Assembly: GCF_025548535.1 (NCBI RefSeq)
Contig: NZ_JAJLQW010000006.1
Span: 62,001 to 126,000 of the forward strand
Length of the DNA: 64,000 nucleotides
Direction: 5' to 3'
From: Undibacterium sp. Jales W-56
Lineage (GTDB): Bacteria; Pseudomonadota; Gammaproteobacteria; Burkholderiales; Burkholderiaceae_D
The notes beneath the pieces are model-generated. The model searched no databases and had not been told where the DNA came from. It saw only the letters and a program-made list of their open reading frames with translations. Within the stretch, counting starts at the first letter, position 1, and each line of letters begins with the position of its first letter. Position numbers and translations under genes: made by a program. Shown here in pieces: positions 45,684 to 56,256 of the stretch.

Positions 45684-48068
45684 ATGGACAGCAAATCGCA
45701 TTCGACACACGACCATGGTGGCGCCCCGGGAACCCATGTGGATCCGGTATGCGGCATGACCGTCGCGGCAAAGCCAGACAAACATCTGGCGCACGCTGGT
45801 CACCACTACTATTTCTGCAGTTCCGGCTGCGTGGCAAAATTCCGCGCCGATCCAGCACGCTACCTTGAACCGAAGGCATCGGCTACATATCTACCAGCGG
45901 CGGAAGGCACGATTTATACCTGTCCGATGCACCCCGAGATCCGCCAGCCAGCTCCCGGGAACTGTCCGATCTGCGGGATGGCGCTGGAACCGCTGATGCC
46001 TTCACTGGATGCAGAAGACAACCCCGAATTGAATGATTTCAGACGGCGGTTCTGGTCAACGCTTCCATTATCAGGAGCGGTGTTTGCGCTGGCCATGTTC
46101 GGGCACATGTGGCTCCCAGCCGGCCTTCCACGCCAGAACCTGATCGAGCTGGCCCTGAGCACCCCTGTTGTATTGTGGGCCGGGTGGCCGTTCTTCCATC
46201 GCTTCGGCCAGTCGATCGGCAATCGCAGCCCGAACATGTGGACACTGATAGGCGCCGGCGTCGCGGCCGCGTTTGGCTACAGCCTGGTCGCCACCTTTGC
46301 TCCCGGCTTGTTTCCGCCTTCATTTGCCACCCATGCGGGCCGCGTAGGCGTGTACTACGAGGCCGCTGCCGTTATCGTCTCGCTCACGTTGCTGGGCCAG
46401 ATACTGGAGCTGCGCGCGCGCTCGCAGACTTCCGCCGCCATCAAATCGCTGATGCAGCTGGCGCCCAAGACAGCCCGCCGCATCCGGCCGGACGGTAGCG
46501 AAGAAGATGTACCGCTCACGCACATCCACGTGGGAGACACCGTGCGCGTGCGGCCGGGCGAGAAGGTGCCGGTCGACGGCACCGTGACCGATGGCGAGAG
46601 CGCGCTCGACGAGTCGATGCTGACGGGCGAACCGCTACCGGTCACCAAACGCCCTGGGGACAAGGTCATCGGCGCGACCATCAATGCCAGCGGCGCCTTG
46701 ATCGTCAGGGCCGACAAGATCGGTTCGCAGACCATGTTGGCGCAGATTGTCCAGATGGTGGCGCAGGCCCAGCGTTCGCGCGCTCCCATGCAGCGTCTGG
46801 CGGACGTCGTTGCGGGCTATTTCGTCATGGTGGTCATGGCGATCGCCGTGCTGACGTTGCTTGTCTGGGGACTGTTTGGTCCGCAGCCGAGCTGGGTATA
46901 TGGCTTTGTCAACGCCGTAGCCGTCCTGATCATCGCCTGCCCGTGTGCCTTGGGCCTGGCGACGCCGATGTCCATCATGGCCGCGACCGGTCGGGCCGCC
47001 ACCCAGGGTATCCTGTTTCGCGACGCGGCAGCAATCGAAGGTTTGTGCAAGGTCGACACCTTAATTGTCGATAAGACCGGCACGCTCACGGAAGGGCGAC
47101 CCAGGTTCGATCGTATCGTCTCGGCTCCCGGCTTTTCGGAAGCGGACGTGCTGCGCATCGCCGCAAGTATCGACCAGGCCAGCGAGCACCCCCTTGCGCG
47201 CTCCATTGTCGACGAAGCGCTCAAGCGCGGTCTTGCGCTCGAAAAGCCGTCGGCTTTTGAATCGTCCAGTGGCATCGGCGTGCGCGGCACGCTTGGCGGC
47301 CAGCAGATCGCCCTTGGCAATTCGGCCTTGATGACCGAGGATGGCATCGACGGGAGCGACCTCGCGTCCCAAGCCGAGGAATTGCGCTCACAAGGCGCCA
47401 GCGTGATGTATCTAGCCACGAATGGCGCACTGGCCGGTCTGATCGCAGTGGCCGATCCGATCAAGGCGAGCAGCCGCGCGGCGCTCGACGCGCTGCGCAG
47501 TGCAGGATTGACCGTGATCATGGCGACCGGCGACGGCGCGACGACAGCGAAGGCGGTCGCCCAGCGCCTGGGCATCGACGAAGTGTATGGCGAAGTCAAA
47601 CCGGCGGACAAGCTGGCCCTGGTGGAGCGTCTTCAGCTCGCTGGCAAGGTGGTGGCGATGGCCGGCGACGGCATCAACGACGCGCCGGCGCTGGCGAAGG
47701 CCAATGTCGGCATTGCCATGGGCACCGGGACCGACGTGGCGATCAACAGCGCCCATCTGACACTGGTCAAGGGCGACCTGCTGGCGATCGCCCGGGCCCG
47801 CACCCTGTCGCTCGATACCGTTCGCAACATGCGCCAGAACCTGGGGTTCGCTTTCTTCTACAACGCCTTGGGTATACCGTTGGCGGCCGGCCTGCTTTAT
47901 CCGATTACGGGCCAGCTACTTTCGCCGCTGGTGGCCGCGCTGGCCATGAGCCTCAGCTCGGTGTCGGTGATCTCCAATGCGCTTCGGCTTCGACGGGCCG
48001 GCCTTGAAAGGCCTGACACTTTCGATGCCAACACAAGGACCAACAGGAGCAGTCATGAACGAAGCTAA
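45684..48068 (+). CDS. copA: P1B-1 copper-exporting P-type ATPase with YHS and metal-binding domains
   Basis: 794 residues. His-rich start, then a YHS domain ([24 protein letters not shown]) and a second metal site [24 protein letters not shown] in place of HMA domains. Motifs: [27 protein letters not shown], and the C-terminal [11 protein letters not shown] with [15 protein letters not shown] marking the P1B-1 Cu(I) class. Exports Cu(I) to the periplasm. The next gene starts inside its last codons. Confidence 0.93.
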   Translation: MDSKSHSTHDHGGAPGTHVDPVCGMTVAAKPDKHLAHAGHHYYFCSSGCVAKFRADPARYLEPKASATYLPAAEGTIYTCPMHPEIRQPAPGNCPICGMALEPLMPSLDAEDNPELNDFRRRFWSTLPLSGAVFALAMFGHMWLPAGLPRQNLIELALSTPVVLWAGWPFFHRFGQSIGNRSPNMWTLIGAGVAAAFGYSLVATFAPGLFPPSFATHAGRVGVYYEAAAVIVSLTLLGQILELRARSQTSAAIKSLMQLAPKTARRIRPDGSEEDVPLTHIHVGDTVRVRPGEKVPVDGTVTDGESALDESMLTGEPLPVTKRPGDKVIGATINASGALIVRADKIGSQTMLAQIVQMVAQAQRSRAPMQRLADVVAGYFVMVVMAIAVLTLLVWGLFGPQPSWVYGFVNAVAVLIIACPCALGLATPMSIMAATGRAATQGILFRDAAAIEGLCKVDTLIVDKTGTLTEGRPRFDRIVSAPGFSEADVLRIAASIDQASEHPLARSIVDEALKRGLALEKPSAFESSSGIGVRGTLGGQQIALGNSALMTEDGIDGSDLASQAEELRSQGASVMYLATNGALAGLIAVADPIKASSRAALDALRSAGLTVIMATGDGATTAKAVAQRLGIDEVYGEVKPADKLALVERLQLAGKVVAMAGDGINDAPALAKANVGIAMGTGTDVAINSAHLTLVKGDLLAIARARTLSLDTVRNMRQNLGFAFFYNALGIPLAAGLLYPITGQLLSPLVAALAMSLSSVSVISNALRLRRAGLERPDTFDANTRTNRSSHERS

Positions 48069-49377
48069 AGGTTGTGCAGCCACGAAATCGGGCGCTTCTC
48101 CTGCGCCGTTTCCCGAACAGCGCATGAACTCGGGATGCTATTGCGTCAGTTTAAACCGCGATGCCTTGCGGCAGGCACTTGAGGCGCAGCTCGGTTCGCC
48201 GGCTTTGGTGGCGCTTGTCGAAGATCGCTGTCCATTTCTATTTTCCGCAATGCCGGTCTTTGTCTCCGAGTCGCAACATCAACAAATGGAAGCGGTAGTA
48301 AAGGCGCTCGAATTTGTCATCGGCATGTCCTCCTATCGGGAGCGGATATTGTCGTCGGCCGCGCCGATTGCGCGTCACGATCCGGGCGGCGCGGGCGGTG
48401 TATTCTTCGGATACGACTTCCATCTGGTCGGCGACGCTATCGGGCTGATCGAAATAAATACCAACGCAGGCGGGGCCATGCTCAATGCAGTGATGGCCCG
48501 GGCCCATCGGGCTTGCACGATCAACGCGGACCAGCTCGCCACGGCGGCGGAATCGGGCCCAAGATTTGAAGCTGCGATCATGGACATGTTCCTGGCCGAA
48601 TGGGAGCGTTGCAAACGCGGACGGCAGTTGCGGTCGATCGCCATTGTCGATACGGCGCCGGAATCACAATACCTCTACCCGGAATTCATCCTCTTCAAGC
48701 AATTATTCGAGCGGCACGGCGTGCGTGCCGTCATCGCCGATCCGACATCGCTGCGGTTTCACGATGGGACGCTCTGGCATGGAAATGAGCCGATCGATTT
48801 GGTCTACAACCGCCTCACTGACTTTATGCTCGATGATGTGCGGCATGACGAGTTGCGGCAGGCGTACCTGGACGGCGCGGTTGTCCTGACACCCCATCCG
48901 CAGGCGCACGCGCTGTACGCCGACAAACGGAATCTTGGGATTCTCAGTAGCCGGGTCGAGTTGAAATCGCTCGGCGTCCCAAAATCTGTACAGGAAATTT
49001 TGCTCGCTTTCGTGTTGCCTACCGAACTGGTCATTCCCGGTGATGCCGACCGGCTCTGGCAGAGCCGCCGCAAACTCTTTTTCAAGCCCGCTTCTGGCTA
49101 CGGAGGGCGCGCCGCCTATCGTGGTGACAAGCTCACTAAGGGCGTGTGGCAGGACATTCTCGGTGGTCAGTACGTCGCACAGCAGGTAATGGCGCCGGGG
49201 GAGCGGGTCGCCGGTAGCCGCAATGCACCCGAAAAACTGAAGTTCGACCTAAGGATGTACGCTTATGCGAACCAGGTCCAGTGGACGGCTGCGAGAGTGT
49301 ACCAGGGCCAAACGACTAACTTTCGCACTCCAGGCGGCGGGTTCGCGCCGGTCTACCACGTGGCGCAAACGGCATGA
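48055..49377 (+). CDS. Circularly permuted ATP-grasp-like enzyme, copper-cluster associated
   Basis: 440 residues from the ATG at 48055, overlapping the ATPase gene by 14 bases. The N-terminal part has Cys-rich [10 protein letters not shown]; the core shows [24 protein letters not shown] (ATP-grasp-like acidic metal site) and later [21 protein letters not shown] with EPLLVQE-like [12 protein letters not shown]. This fits a carboxylate-amine ligase (glutathionylspermidine-synthase-like/circularly permuted ATP-grasp), but the substrate is unknown. Close coupling to a Cu ATPase suggests a copper-chelating product or modification. Confidence 0.6.
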   Translation: MNEAKGCAATKSGASPAPFPEQRMNSGCYCVSLNRDALRQALEAQLGSPALVALVEDRCPFLFSAMPVFVSESQHQQMEAVVKALEFVIGMSSYRERILSSAAPIARHDPGGAGGVFFGYDFHLVGDAIGLIEINTNAGGAMLNAVMARAHRACTINADQLATAAESGPRFEAAIMDMFLAEWERCKRGRQLRSIAIVDTAPESQYLYPEFILFKQLFERHGVRAVIADPTSLRFHDGTLWHGNEPIDLVYNRLTDFMLDDVRHDELRQAYLDGAVVLTPHPQAHALYADKRNLGILSSRVELKSLGVPKSVQEILLAFVLPTELVIPGDADRLWQSRRKLFFKPASGYGGRAAYRGDKLTKGVWQDILGGQYVAQQVMAPGERVAGSRNAPEKLKFDLRMYAYANQVQWTAARVYQGQTTNFRTPGGGFAPVYHVAQTA

Positions 49378-49718
49378 CCTTGCACCGCAGCCTGTTTAAG
49401 TAGGGCGAAAACGAAAAAAATCGGTCGCTAAGCCAACTGGGTAGTTGGTGATACAACCTAAGATCAGCCATAGCTAAGGTCTGCCAGACTGGCCCATGTG
49501 TGCGTGGTATAACGAGCGGAATGTTAGCAAGCTGCTACGTTCTGTTCATGGAGGTGGCTGGAATGAGGCCAACAACGGTCTTGGTCATTATACGGCACGG
49601 TAGGGATTTCTATCGGTCCCTGCCGCGCGTGGCGGGCGTACCTTATTTTGCGTCTGGGCTACTATCGACCTGCGGCATTATCTGCCACCACATTCCATCC
49701 CATCCGAAGGAGAAATTC
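49378..49718. other. Promoter region of the second Csp gene
   Basis: About 340 bases without a gene. It includes an imperfect dyad ACCTAAG...CTAAGGT near 49457-49480 (compare ACCTT...AAGGT of copper operators), which may control the Csp gene at 49719. I see no clear -35/-10 pair there. Confidence 0.35.
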
Positions 49719-50063
49719 ATGACGACGACAGAGCAGAGAAATCTGCATGCCTGCATCGAGGCATGCGAAGAAGCGATTCACGCCAGCCAGGCCTGCGCCG
49801 CGGCCGACATCCGCGACGGCAACGCCCACTGCGCGCTGATCAACCTCGACTGCGCCGACATTTGCACGGCCACGATGAATGCGCTGGCGCGCGGCTCGGA
49901 ACATCATGGGGATTTCTGCCGTCTGTGCGCCCACATTTGCCGCACCTGCGCGGCCGCATGCGCGATGCACGCCAAGGAGCATGCACATTGCGCGCTCTGC
50001 CAACAAGCGTGCGAAAAGTGTGCGGTCGAATGCGACAAGCACGCCAACGAGGCGGATATCTGA
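49719..50063 (+). CDS. Four-helix bundle copper storage protein (Csp type), second copy
   Basis: 114 residues with 16 Cys: CIEACEEAIHASQAC, CALINLDCADIC, CRLCAHICRTCAAAC, CALCQQACEKCAVEC. GAAGGAG before the ATG. No signal peptide. Nearly identical over most of its length to the copy at 52368. Its stop overlaps the next gene. Confidence 0.88.
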   Translation: MTTTEQRNLHACIEACEEAIHASQACAAADIRDGNAHCALINLDCADICTATMNALARGSEHHGDFCRLCAHICRTCAAACAMHAKEHAHCALCQQACEKCAVECDKHANEADI

Positions 50064-50350
50064 TGGCCGGCACACGCCGCCCCAAGAAACCAGTCACGTC
50101 CACCGTACAACCTGCGGCAGCGAACGGCGACAGTCCAGGTGTGCCGAGCAGCACACAGCCCGGTACGGAGACTGCCGGACCGCCAGCGAAACACAATTCC
50201 GTCGAAGCGGCCGATCGCGCAGGCGGGCACGATGTGGAATCGAATGCCGATGTAAGCCAAGGCGGCAACGTCGAGACCGGATCGTCGGCGCCCCGTGACT
50301 CGTTGGAATCCCTGCCAGCCGGCGGTAGCGGTGATGTCGAACGCATGTAG
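50063..50350 (+). CDS. Disordered small protein coupled to Csp
   Basis: 95 residues, starting MAGTRRPKKPVTS with the rest rich in Gly/Ser/Ala/Pro/Glu. The ATG overlaps the Csp stop (TGATG). No hydrophobic core, cysteines or family; a low-complexity tail-like protein. Translation is likely; function unknown. Confidence 0.45.
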   Translation: MAGTRRPKKPVTSTVQPAAANGDSPGVPSSTQPGTETAGPPAKHNSVEAADRAGGHDVESNADVSQGGNVETGSSAPRDSLESLPAGGSGDVERM

Positions 50351-50450
50351 CTGATTTCACTAGGCCTGCGCGTGCCGAAACTGGGGACGCTCGGGCCAAT
50401 TGAATGTGCCGACTACAATCCATGAAATGCTTCGAGGAGAAACGTTCGTA

Positions 50451-51065
50451 ATGATCGAACATATCAAAGCCAGCTTGACCGAGGCGCAAGCGACGCTCGA
50501 CGCTTTCCTCAACGATCCGCAATCCCTGCAAGCGGTCGCCCGGGCAGCGCAGTTGCTCATCACGGCCTTCGAAAATTCGGGTCGCGCCTACTCTTGCGGC
50601 AACGGAGGGTCCATGTGCGATGCAATGCACTTCGCTGAGGAGTTCACGGGGCGCTTCAGGCTCGACCGCCCCGGCATGGCAGCTGTCGCGATCAGTGATC
50701 CGAGCTATATGTCGTGCGTCGCTAACGATTATGGCTACGACCAGATTTTCTCGCGCTTTATCGAAGCGCACGGCCGCCCTGGCGACGTCCTGCTGGCGAT
50801 CAGCACCAGTGGCAAAAGCCCCTCCGTCCTCAACGCCGCGCGGGCGGCCAGCGCGATCGGCATGCATGTGATCGGGCTGACCGGCCGGCCGGGCAGCGAC
50901 TTGGTGGCGCTAAGCGAGGTGTGCATCGATGCGCCGGCTGGCCGCTTCGCGGACCGCGTTCAGGAAATGCATATCAAGATCATCCATATTATGATCGAAC
51001 TCGTCGAACGGGTGCTCAGCCCAAAAAACTACACAACTGAGGCAACAATCACAGCTGTTGACTAG
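50451..51065 (+). CDS. gmhA: Phosphoheptose isomerase GmhA, orphan copy
   Basis: 204 residues with the GmhA SIS domain: YSCGNGGSMCDAMHFAEEFTGRF, DPSYMSCVANDYGYDQIFSRFIEA, and LAISTSGKSPSVLNAA. GmhA converts sedoheptulose-7-phosphate to heptose-7-phosphate for LPS core. Start chosen at MIEHIKASL by comparison with E. coli GmhA. No other heptose or LPS genes are near, so it looks captured. Confidence 0.9.
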   Translation: MIEHIKASLTEAQATLDAFLNDPQSLQAVARAAQLLITAFENSGRAYSCGNGGSMCDAMHFAEEFTGRFRLDRPGMAAVAISDPSYMSCVANDYGYDQIFSRFIEAHGRPGDVLLAISTSGKSPSVLNAARAASAIGMHVIGLTGRPGSDLVALSEVCIDAPAGRFADRVQEMHIKIIHIMIELVERVLSPKNYTTEATITAVD

Positions 51066-51820
51066 CAAACCACGTGTTATGCCCGACATATTTTTGCGTG
51101 AACAGGACGATGAATCCGAGAACCGGTATGGCCGACTTATATGAGAAGTGGCTTTCGCTGAACGATGACATCGGCGGGTAACGAAAAGCTCATATAACCG
51201 TTCCTCACGTGTATGCAAAGTCCGCATGACATAAACCACCGGAATCGATCTCATAACGCAGCTCATAGCGGCCGACGAGTAGCGTGCGACCTCGGGTCGG
51301 ATTCCTCCAGTCGCTCGCCGATGACTCGATAATGCGCGCCGCAGCGGGTCCGTTCGCGCTTGCCTGGAATTCATGCAGGCGCACCACAGCGGGACAATTC
51401 CTTGCTGGTCCACTGCAACGGCATCAGCGCACCACCGGCGCGGCAGCGAGTCGTCCGTACCGAGGCTATCGGCCCAAGCCTGCACCGCCTGATGATCGAT
51501 AGCGCGGCCGGCATCCACGTCAGCCATCGCCTCGCGGGTCACACGGCTGCGCTTCTCCTCCTGACCGACCCAGCGCTAAGCGCCAGTTTGAAAACCCAGC
51601 CGTGTGAGCGTTCAAGGCAACCAGCCAACCGGTCGACGTTACTGACCAACTCTACTCTGTAGCGATTGAACCTGCTCCATGAAGCCACGCTTATCGTTAT
51701 CGCAATAAAGCGCCGGCGGTCATCTTCCGCCTTTTCCACTTGCTCCACGAAAACCTGTTGCCATCGGCGATTTGATGCGGCAAGGATGGCAGGCGGGCAT
51801 CGAGGGACGATGGAATTAGT
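51066..51820 (-). pseudogene. Decayed ParDE-type toxin-antitoxin module
   Basis: On the minus strand, 51541 to about 51440 reads as the C-terminus of a ParD/CopG-type antitoxin (REAMADVDAGRAIDHQAVQAW). After it, MPLQWTSKELSR begins a RelE/ParE-type toxin that shifts frame (VVRLHEFQASAN), continues TLLVGRYELRYEI and shifts again to YVMRTLHTREERL. The toxin therefore has at least two frameshifts and the antitoxin lacks its N-terminus. The rest of the stretch to flgB shows nothing else. Confidence 0.65.
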
Positions 51821-52225
51821 TTAATATGGTAGCGACTTGAAAAGTTCACTTATCTCTTTGTATTCACCAGAAACTTTTTGCACTGCGATCTCGTACCGAA
51901 TTGCCGTGTCCGCAAACGCGGCGCGTTCCACGTCCATGTCAACAGTGTTGTTATCTGCACTCGGCTGGGCGGGGACCCGGTACATTACCGGAAAGAAGTC
52001 ATTCTGAAGTGCTAATCGAGACTGCTGGCCACTTCTTAAGGGGGCTTCCGGCTGCGCCATTGCTTGATCCAACGCTGCCTTGAAGTCAATGTCGCGCGCC
52101 TTGTAATGTGGCGTGTCCGCATTGGCGATGTTCGACGCAATCAGCTCGAGCTTTTTCGCATAAATGCTAAGGGATTTCTCCCAGAATACGTCACTGTCCG
52201 CTACTTTTCCCCTGACGATTTCCAT
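51821..52225 (-). CDS. flgB: Flagellar rod protein FlgB, orphan copy
   Basis: 134 residues, full length. The family block SLSIYAKKLELIASNIANADTPHYKARDIDFKAAL at the N-terminus and the C-terminal NTVDMDVERAAFADTAIRYE are clear. FlgB forms the proximal rod. No other flagellar gene is in the window; the normal partner flgC is absent. Its ribosome site is weak, so it may not be expressed here. Confidence 0.88.
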   Translation of the reverse strand: MEIVRGKVADSDVFWEKSLSIYAKKLELIASNIANADTPHYKARDIDFKAALDQAMAQPEAPLRSGQQSRLALQNDFFPVMYRVPAQPSADNNTVDMDVERAAFADTAIRYEIAVQKVSGEYKEISELFKSLPY

Positions 52226-52367
52226 GATGTACCCGCAATTTGCCAGGATCCCATGCTAGCGCAATATCAACTGTAATAAAGTACAGAAAAGAGGGGCGTT
52301 TACCTTTCATTTATTCATTTAAAAGCAATTCGGTATCGGATGCCGCCCCTGCAAAATACTCCCAAAA

Positions 52368-52727
52368 TTAGACGTGCCGCTCGCGCGCATGCTTTGCGCA
52401 GGCTGCAGCGCAGTTCTCGCACGCAGTCTTACATGCCGCACAGTGCGCATGTTTGTCTGCGTGAACGGCGCATGCCTGTGCACACATTGTGCAAATGTGG
52501 GCGCAGAGCGCGCAAAAATCGCCATGATGCTCTGATCCTCTTGCCAACGCATTCATGGTAGCAGTGCAAATGTCCGCGCAATCGAGATTGATCAGTGCAC
52601 AATTCGCACCACCACCCTCCCGAATATCCGCAGCCGCGCAGGCTTGAGATGCATGGATTGCTTCTTCGCAGGCTTCAATGCAGGCTTGAAGATTTTTGTC
52701 GTGCGTGCTCGTATTTTGACTTTGCAT
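52368..52727 (-). CDS. Four-helix bundle copper storage protein (Csp type), third copy
   Basis: 119 residues, with the same Cys ladder as the copy at 49719 (NLQACIEACEEAIHASQAC, CALINLDCADIC, GSEHHGDFCALCAHIC). The opposite strand and the near identity point to a duplication or an independent capture of the same gene. Lies between flgB and the IS21 element. Confidence 0.88.
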   Translation of the reverse strand: MQSQNTSTHDKNLQACIEACEEAIHASQACAAADIREGGGANCALINLDCADICTATMNALARGSEHHGDFCALCAHICTMCAQACAVHADKHAHCAACKTACENCAAACAKHARERHV

Positions 52728-53099
52728 AGAGGTCTCCCATAGAGTTTCTGTTATGCCAAGTTGATATGGCAGCGTTGATAATAGTCCCTATGGTTCAAAT
52801 TGCGCGCAGCATTGGTTGTTCCTCGAATGCAAGGAATCGATGCGTAACCACGCGTAACTTTGAATCAGGGCGAGGGAGGGGAAGCCCTGCGCTGCTCCAA
52901 GTTCGGCAACCTCACTCGCCAGGACAGGTTTGGGGTCAGGATGTTGGCGCTGGTGGAAATTTGACCCACCCTGCTGATTGAAATTTGACCCAGGGCGGGG
53001 TGCCGCGTTGTGATGCTGCGGCTGTGGATAAGTGTACCAAATAAACAGGGGCAATCAGCGGAGGGCGAAGCCCGCAGCGGATTGCCCTTCTTCCCGGGT

Positions 53100-53909
53100 T
53101 CAGAACGGTTCCGGTTCCGATGCCGTCCCAGCCTTGCCGGCCTTGCTCTTCTGTTCTCGTGCCTTGATTTTTCCTTTGGCGACCATACTGCTGTGTTGGA
53201 ATCGGTAGGAGTCGTTTCCAGTCTCCACGATATGGCAGTGGTGCGTCAGGCGGTCGAGCAGCGCCGTCGTCATCTTGGCATCGCCGAACACGGCCGACCA
53301 TTCGGCGAAGCTCAGGTTGGTGGTGATGGCAACGCTGGTATGCTCGTAGAGCTTTGATAGCAGGTGGAACAGCAATGCGCCGCCGGTCTGGCTGAACGGC
53401 AGATAGCCGAGCTCGTCAAGGATGACCAGGTCCATGCGCATGAGCGATAGCGCGAGCCTGCCAGCCTTGCCTTCGCGTTTTTCCCGTTCCAGCAAGTTGA
53501 CCAGATCGACCGTCGAGTAGAAGCGCACGCGCTTGCCCATGGCAGCGATACCGGCCACCGCTATGGCGGTAGCCAGGTGCGTCTTGCCCGTCCCTGGCCC
53601 ACCAATGAGGACGACATTTTGCGCCGTCTCCGTAAACCCGAGCGTGGCCAGTTGTCGTACCAGTGCATGGTCGACCTTCGAGGCCTCGAAGTCGAAGCCG
53701 GCCAGGTCGCGATGTACAGGGAATTTTGCGGCGTTCATCTGGTGGCTCACCGAGCGCATGGCGCGATCGGTATGCTCGGCCCGCAACAGGTGCTCGATGA
53801 GCCACCTCGAAGAGGCAATTGCGCTCTCACCCTGCGCCTCCAGATCGGTCCACGCGCTGACCATGCCGTGCAAGCGCAGCTCCTTGAGTTCACTAGTGAT
53901 GTCACGCAT
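53100..53909 (-). CDS. istB: IS21 family helper ATPase IstB
   Basis: 269 residues from the ATG at 53909, which overlaps the end of istA by 8 bases. AAA+ ATPase with Walker [12 protein letters not shown], Walker [15 protein letters not shown] and the sensor [10 protein letters not shown]. Complete. It assists target choice and transposition by IstA. Confidence 0.92.
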   Translation of the reverse strand: MRDITSELKELRLHGMVSAWTDLEAQGESAIASSRWLIEHLLRAEHTDRAMRSVSHQMNAAKFPVHRDLAGFDFEASKVDHALVRQLATLGFTETAQNVVLIGGPGTGKTHLATAIAVAGIAAMGKRVRFYSTVDLVNLLEREKREGKAGRLALSLMRMDLVILDELGYLPFSQTGGALLFHLLSKLYEHTSVAITTNLSFAEWSAVFGDAKMTTALLDRLTHHCHIVETGNDSYRFQHSSMVAKGKIKAREQKSKAGKAGTASEPEPF

Positions 53910-55422
53910 GGCCGACCTCCACAGCGTTGTCATCTGCTTTGCGCAGGGTGTCGTAGCGGCTCGTATTTGCGACCGGCGCCTCCTTTAATTCCAGACTGGT
54001 TTCAACCCGCTCCGGCGCCGGTGCTGCGGTCAGCCGGGCAAGCACGTTCTCGACATGCTCGGCACTGAGTACGCCGGACTCGATCACCAGCTCCACCGCG
54101 ACCAGCACGGCGGACAGGCCCGCAATGGGCACCACGGCCAGTACCCGCGCCATGACGCGGTCACCGCCAGCATGGCGCATCAGTCCCTGCCGCAGTCGCT
54201 GCAAGGGTGGGGGCAGATCGGTGAACGGGGCACCATTGCGCAGTGCACCCGGCTTGCGCTGGACTAAGGGGATGTAGTGCTGCCAGTCGTAGCAAACCTT
54301 ATTGCGATCAACGATACGGTCATGGGCAGCGACGAGCATGTCGCCGGCGGCCACACTGACGCGCGTCGGATACAAGCGCGTGCTGACCATCTGCCCAGCC
54401 AGCTCGCATGGCACGGAGTAGCGGTTGCGCTGCACGGTGACGAGACAGGTGGACGACACGCGTGCGATCTTCTCGACGTAGCCGTCAAAGGGCGTCGGCA
54501 TGGGCATCAACTGCATCTGCTCCTGCTCCAGCATGTCTGCCACGGTCAGCGTGTCGTATTCCGGATGGCGCAGCTCGGACCACAGTGCGCGGCAACGCTC
54601 ACCAAGCCAGGCATTGAGGTCGGCGAAGCAAGCAAATTGGCGGCTCTGAGCTTCGATCCAGATCCGGCGACGGCTGTCCTGCACGTTCTTCTCGACCACG
54701 CCTTTCTCCCAGCCCGACGCCACGTTGCAGAAGTCCGGATCGAACAGGTAATGTGCGCACATGACCGTGAAACGTGCATTGACGATGCGGCCCTTGCCCT
54801 TCTTGACCTTGTCCACCGCGGTTTTCATGTTGTCGTAGATGCCTCGACGCGGCACCCCGCCCAGGGCTGCAAAGGAGCGCGTGTGGGCGTCGAACAGCAT
54901 TTCATGGCCCTGGCTCGGGTAGGCCACCAGCCAGAAAGCGCGGCTGGCGCACAGCTTCATGTGCGATACCTGCATCCGTCGATAGATACCGCCAACGACC
55001 AGGCCTTCCTCGCTCCAGTCGAACTGGAAAGCTTCGCCGTGCTCGAAGCTGAGCGGCACAAAGGCATGTGGGTTCTTTCCCTCCGCCCCGCGCCAGGCGC
55101 GGATGAAAGCGGTCACCTGGCAATAGGCGCCGTCGTATCCGCTAGCTTTGATCTGGGCGAACAAGGCCTTGGCGGTGCGGCGGTTCTGTTTGATCCGGTG
55201 GGAGTCGGCCCTGAGTGCCAGTTCCAGGGCCGCGTGAAAGGCTGTCAGCTTGCCCGGTCCCGGTTCACGTCGATATGCCGGCGCTGCCACTTCCTCGGCA
55301 GTGCGCAGCCACTTTCTTATCGCGTTGCGCGACAGGCCAGTGCGCTTCGCAATTTCATGCAGCGACAGTTTGTCGCGCAGGTACAGCCTTCGAATCTTTC
55401 CAAGCATTTCCATGGTGATCAT
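53902..55422 (-). CDS. istA: IS21 family transposase IstA
   Basis: About 506 residues. N-terminal helix-turn-helix ([30 protein letters not shown]), then the rve-type DDE core: [18 protein letters not shown] and GWEKGVVEK carrying D, D and E. The reading frame is intact. The start could also be at 55413. Confidence 0.92.
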   Translation of the reverse strand: MITMEMLGKIRRLYLRDKLSLHEIAKRTGLSRNAIRKWLRTAEEVAAPAYRREPGPGKLTAFHAALELALRADSHRIKQNRRTAKALFAQIKASGYDGAYCQVTAFIRAWRGAEGKNPHAFVPLSFEHGEAFQFDWSEEGLVVGGIYRRMQVSHMKLCASRAFWLVAYPSQGHEMLFDAHTRSFAALGGVPRRGIYDNMKTAVDKVKKGKGRIVNARFTVMCAHYLFDPDFCNVASGWEKGVVEKNVQDSRRRIWIEAQSRQFACFADLNAWLGERCRALWSELRHPEYDTLTVADMLEQEQMQLMPMPTPFDGYVEKIARVSSTCLVTVQRNRYSVPCELAGQMVSTRLYPTRVSVAAGDMLVAAHDRIVDRNKVCYDWQHYIPLVQRKPGALRNGAPFTDLPPPLQRLRQGLMRHAGGDRVMARVLAVVPIAGLSAVLVAVELVIESGVLSAEHVENVLARLTAAPAPERVETSLELKEAPVANTSRYDTLRKADDNAVEVGHA

Positions 55423-55483
55423 CCTTTTTGTCTCCCGCCTAAAAATTAGGCAGGACAAGTAGAACACCTGGGTCAATTCTGGA

Positions 55484-56164
55484 TCAGCAGAACGCCTCTA
55501 GCTGGGTCAATTTTCGGTCAGCGTCAACACCAACGATTGCTGCATTAAAAACATAGGCCAATATTGATTGCGCGACTACGGTTTTACGGACTGCGGTCGA
55601 CATGATATTAACGTCCGACGTCTGCGCCGTAGTAGCAATGGTCACCGAGAAATACAAAAAATCCCAATACCCGGGCGTGGAGATTTCGTCTGGAAAAGCA
55701 ATCGGCTTTTCCTCGCCCTTGCTGCGATAAAATAGGTGCGCATAATGAAAGCTGTACATCACGTCGATGAGCAGCCAAGACCCGACCACCGTTGCCCCTG
55801 TTAAAATATAATGAAGAAGCCGTTGAGTTCCGCCATCATTTTTTGCCAATCCAGGTTCAACGATCAATGCTGCCAGACTAAGTGTCGCCCCCAAGGACAT
55901 GATTGCCAGGGCAAAGATGGCATTTGGGTCTTCCTGGGCGGCCAGTCGGGAAATTTTCGCGGCATCTGCCTCTCTCAGGAGCAAGTTGATCATTAAGCCG
56001 AGATAGAGCCAGACGGTAGCGTTCCATCCGGACAATATTTTCAAGACGAGTCCTGACGACGTCGGCAGTACAACACCCAGAACCATCCCGACGATCAACG
56101 CGCCCATCAGACGCGGGTGAGAATGGATCAATCGCAGCCGCTTTTGCAAAGAATTTAATGCCAT
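55484..56164 (-). pseudogene. DUF1345 membrane protein, C-terminus truncated by the IS21 element
   Basis: About 215 residues of native sequence with four to five helices and the DUF1345 block DEISTPGYWDFLYFSVTIATTAQTSDV. After VFNAAIVGV the frame passes into the IS21 terminal repeat (DADRKLTQLEAFC). The natural last few residues (after the final helix) are lost. Function of the family unknown; often near stress or transport genes. The missing piece is not found at the other side of the IS. Confidence 0.8.
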
Positions 56165-56256
56165 CTGTATGATCTCTCGCCTTTAAGCATTTCCGACTGA
56201 GTGAAGCCATTGCAAAATTATGGCGAACCCGGCCGCGAACTGGGTTTGTTGCGCGA

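Larger units (their letters stand above)
52942..55529 (-). mobile_element. IS21-family insertion sequence
   Basis: Contains istA and istB. The ends are inverted: TGTTGGCGCTGG...TTTGACCCA at 52942 and, read inward from 55529, TGTTGACGCTGACC...ATTGACCCA; a second pair (CTGCTGAT...TTGACCCAGG) lies just inside each end, the multiple terminal repeats typical of IS21. The flanks (TCAGGA left, CCAACG right) are not a direct repeat, so the element has no target duplication and may have undergone an adjacent deletion. The 52728-52941 stretch outside it holds no gene. Confidence 0.85.

Noticed and set aside
54277..55449. Plus-strand open frame of 390 codons inside the IS
   Set aside because: Antisense to istA, which has intact DDE residues.
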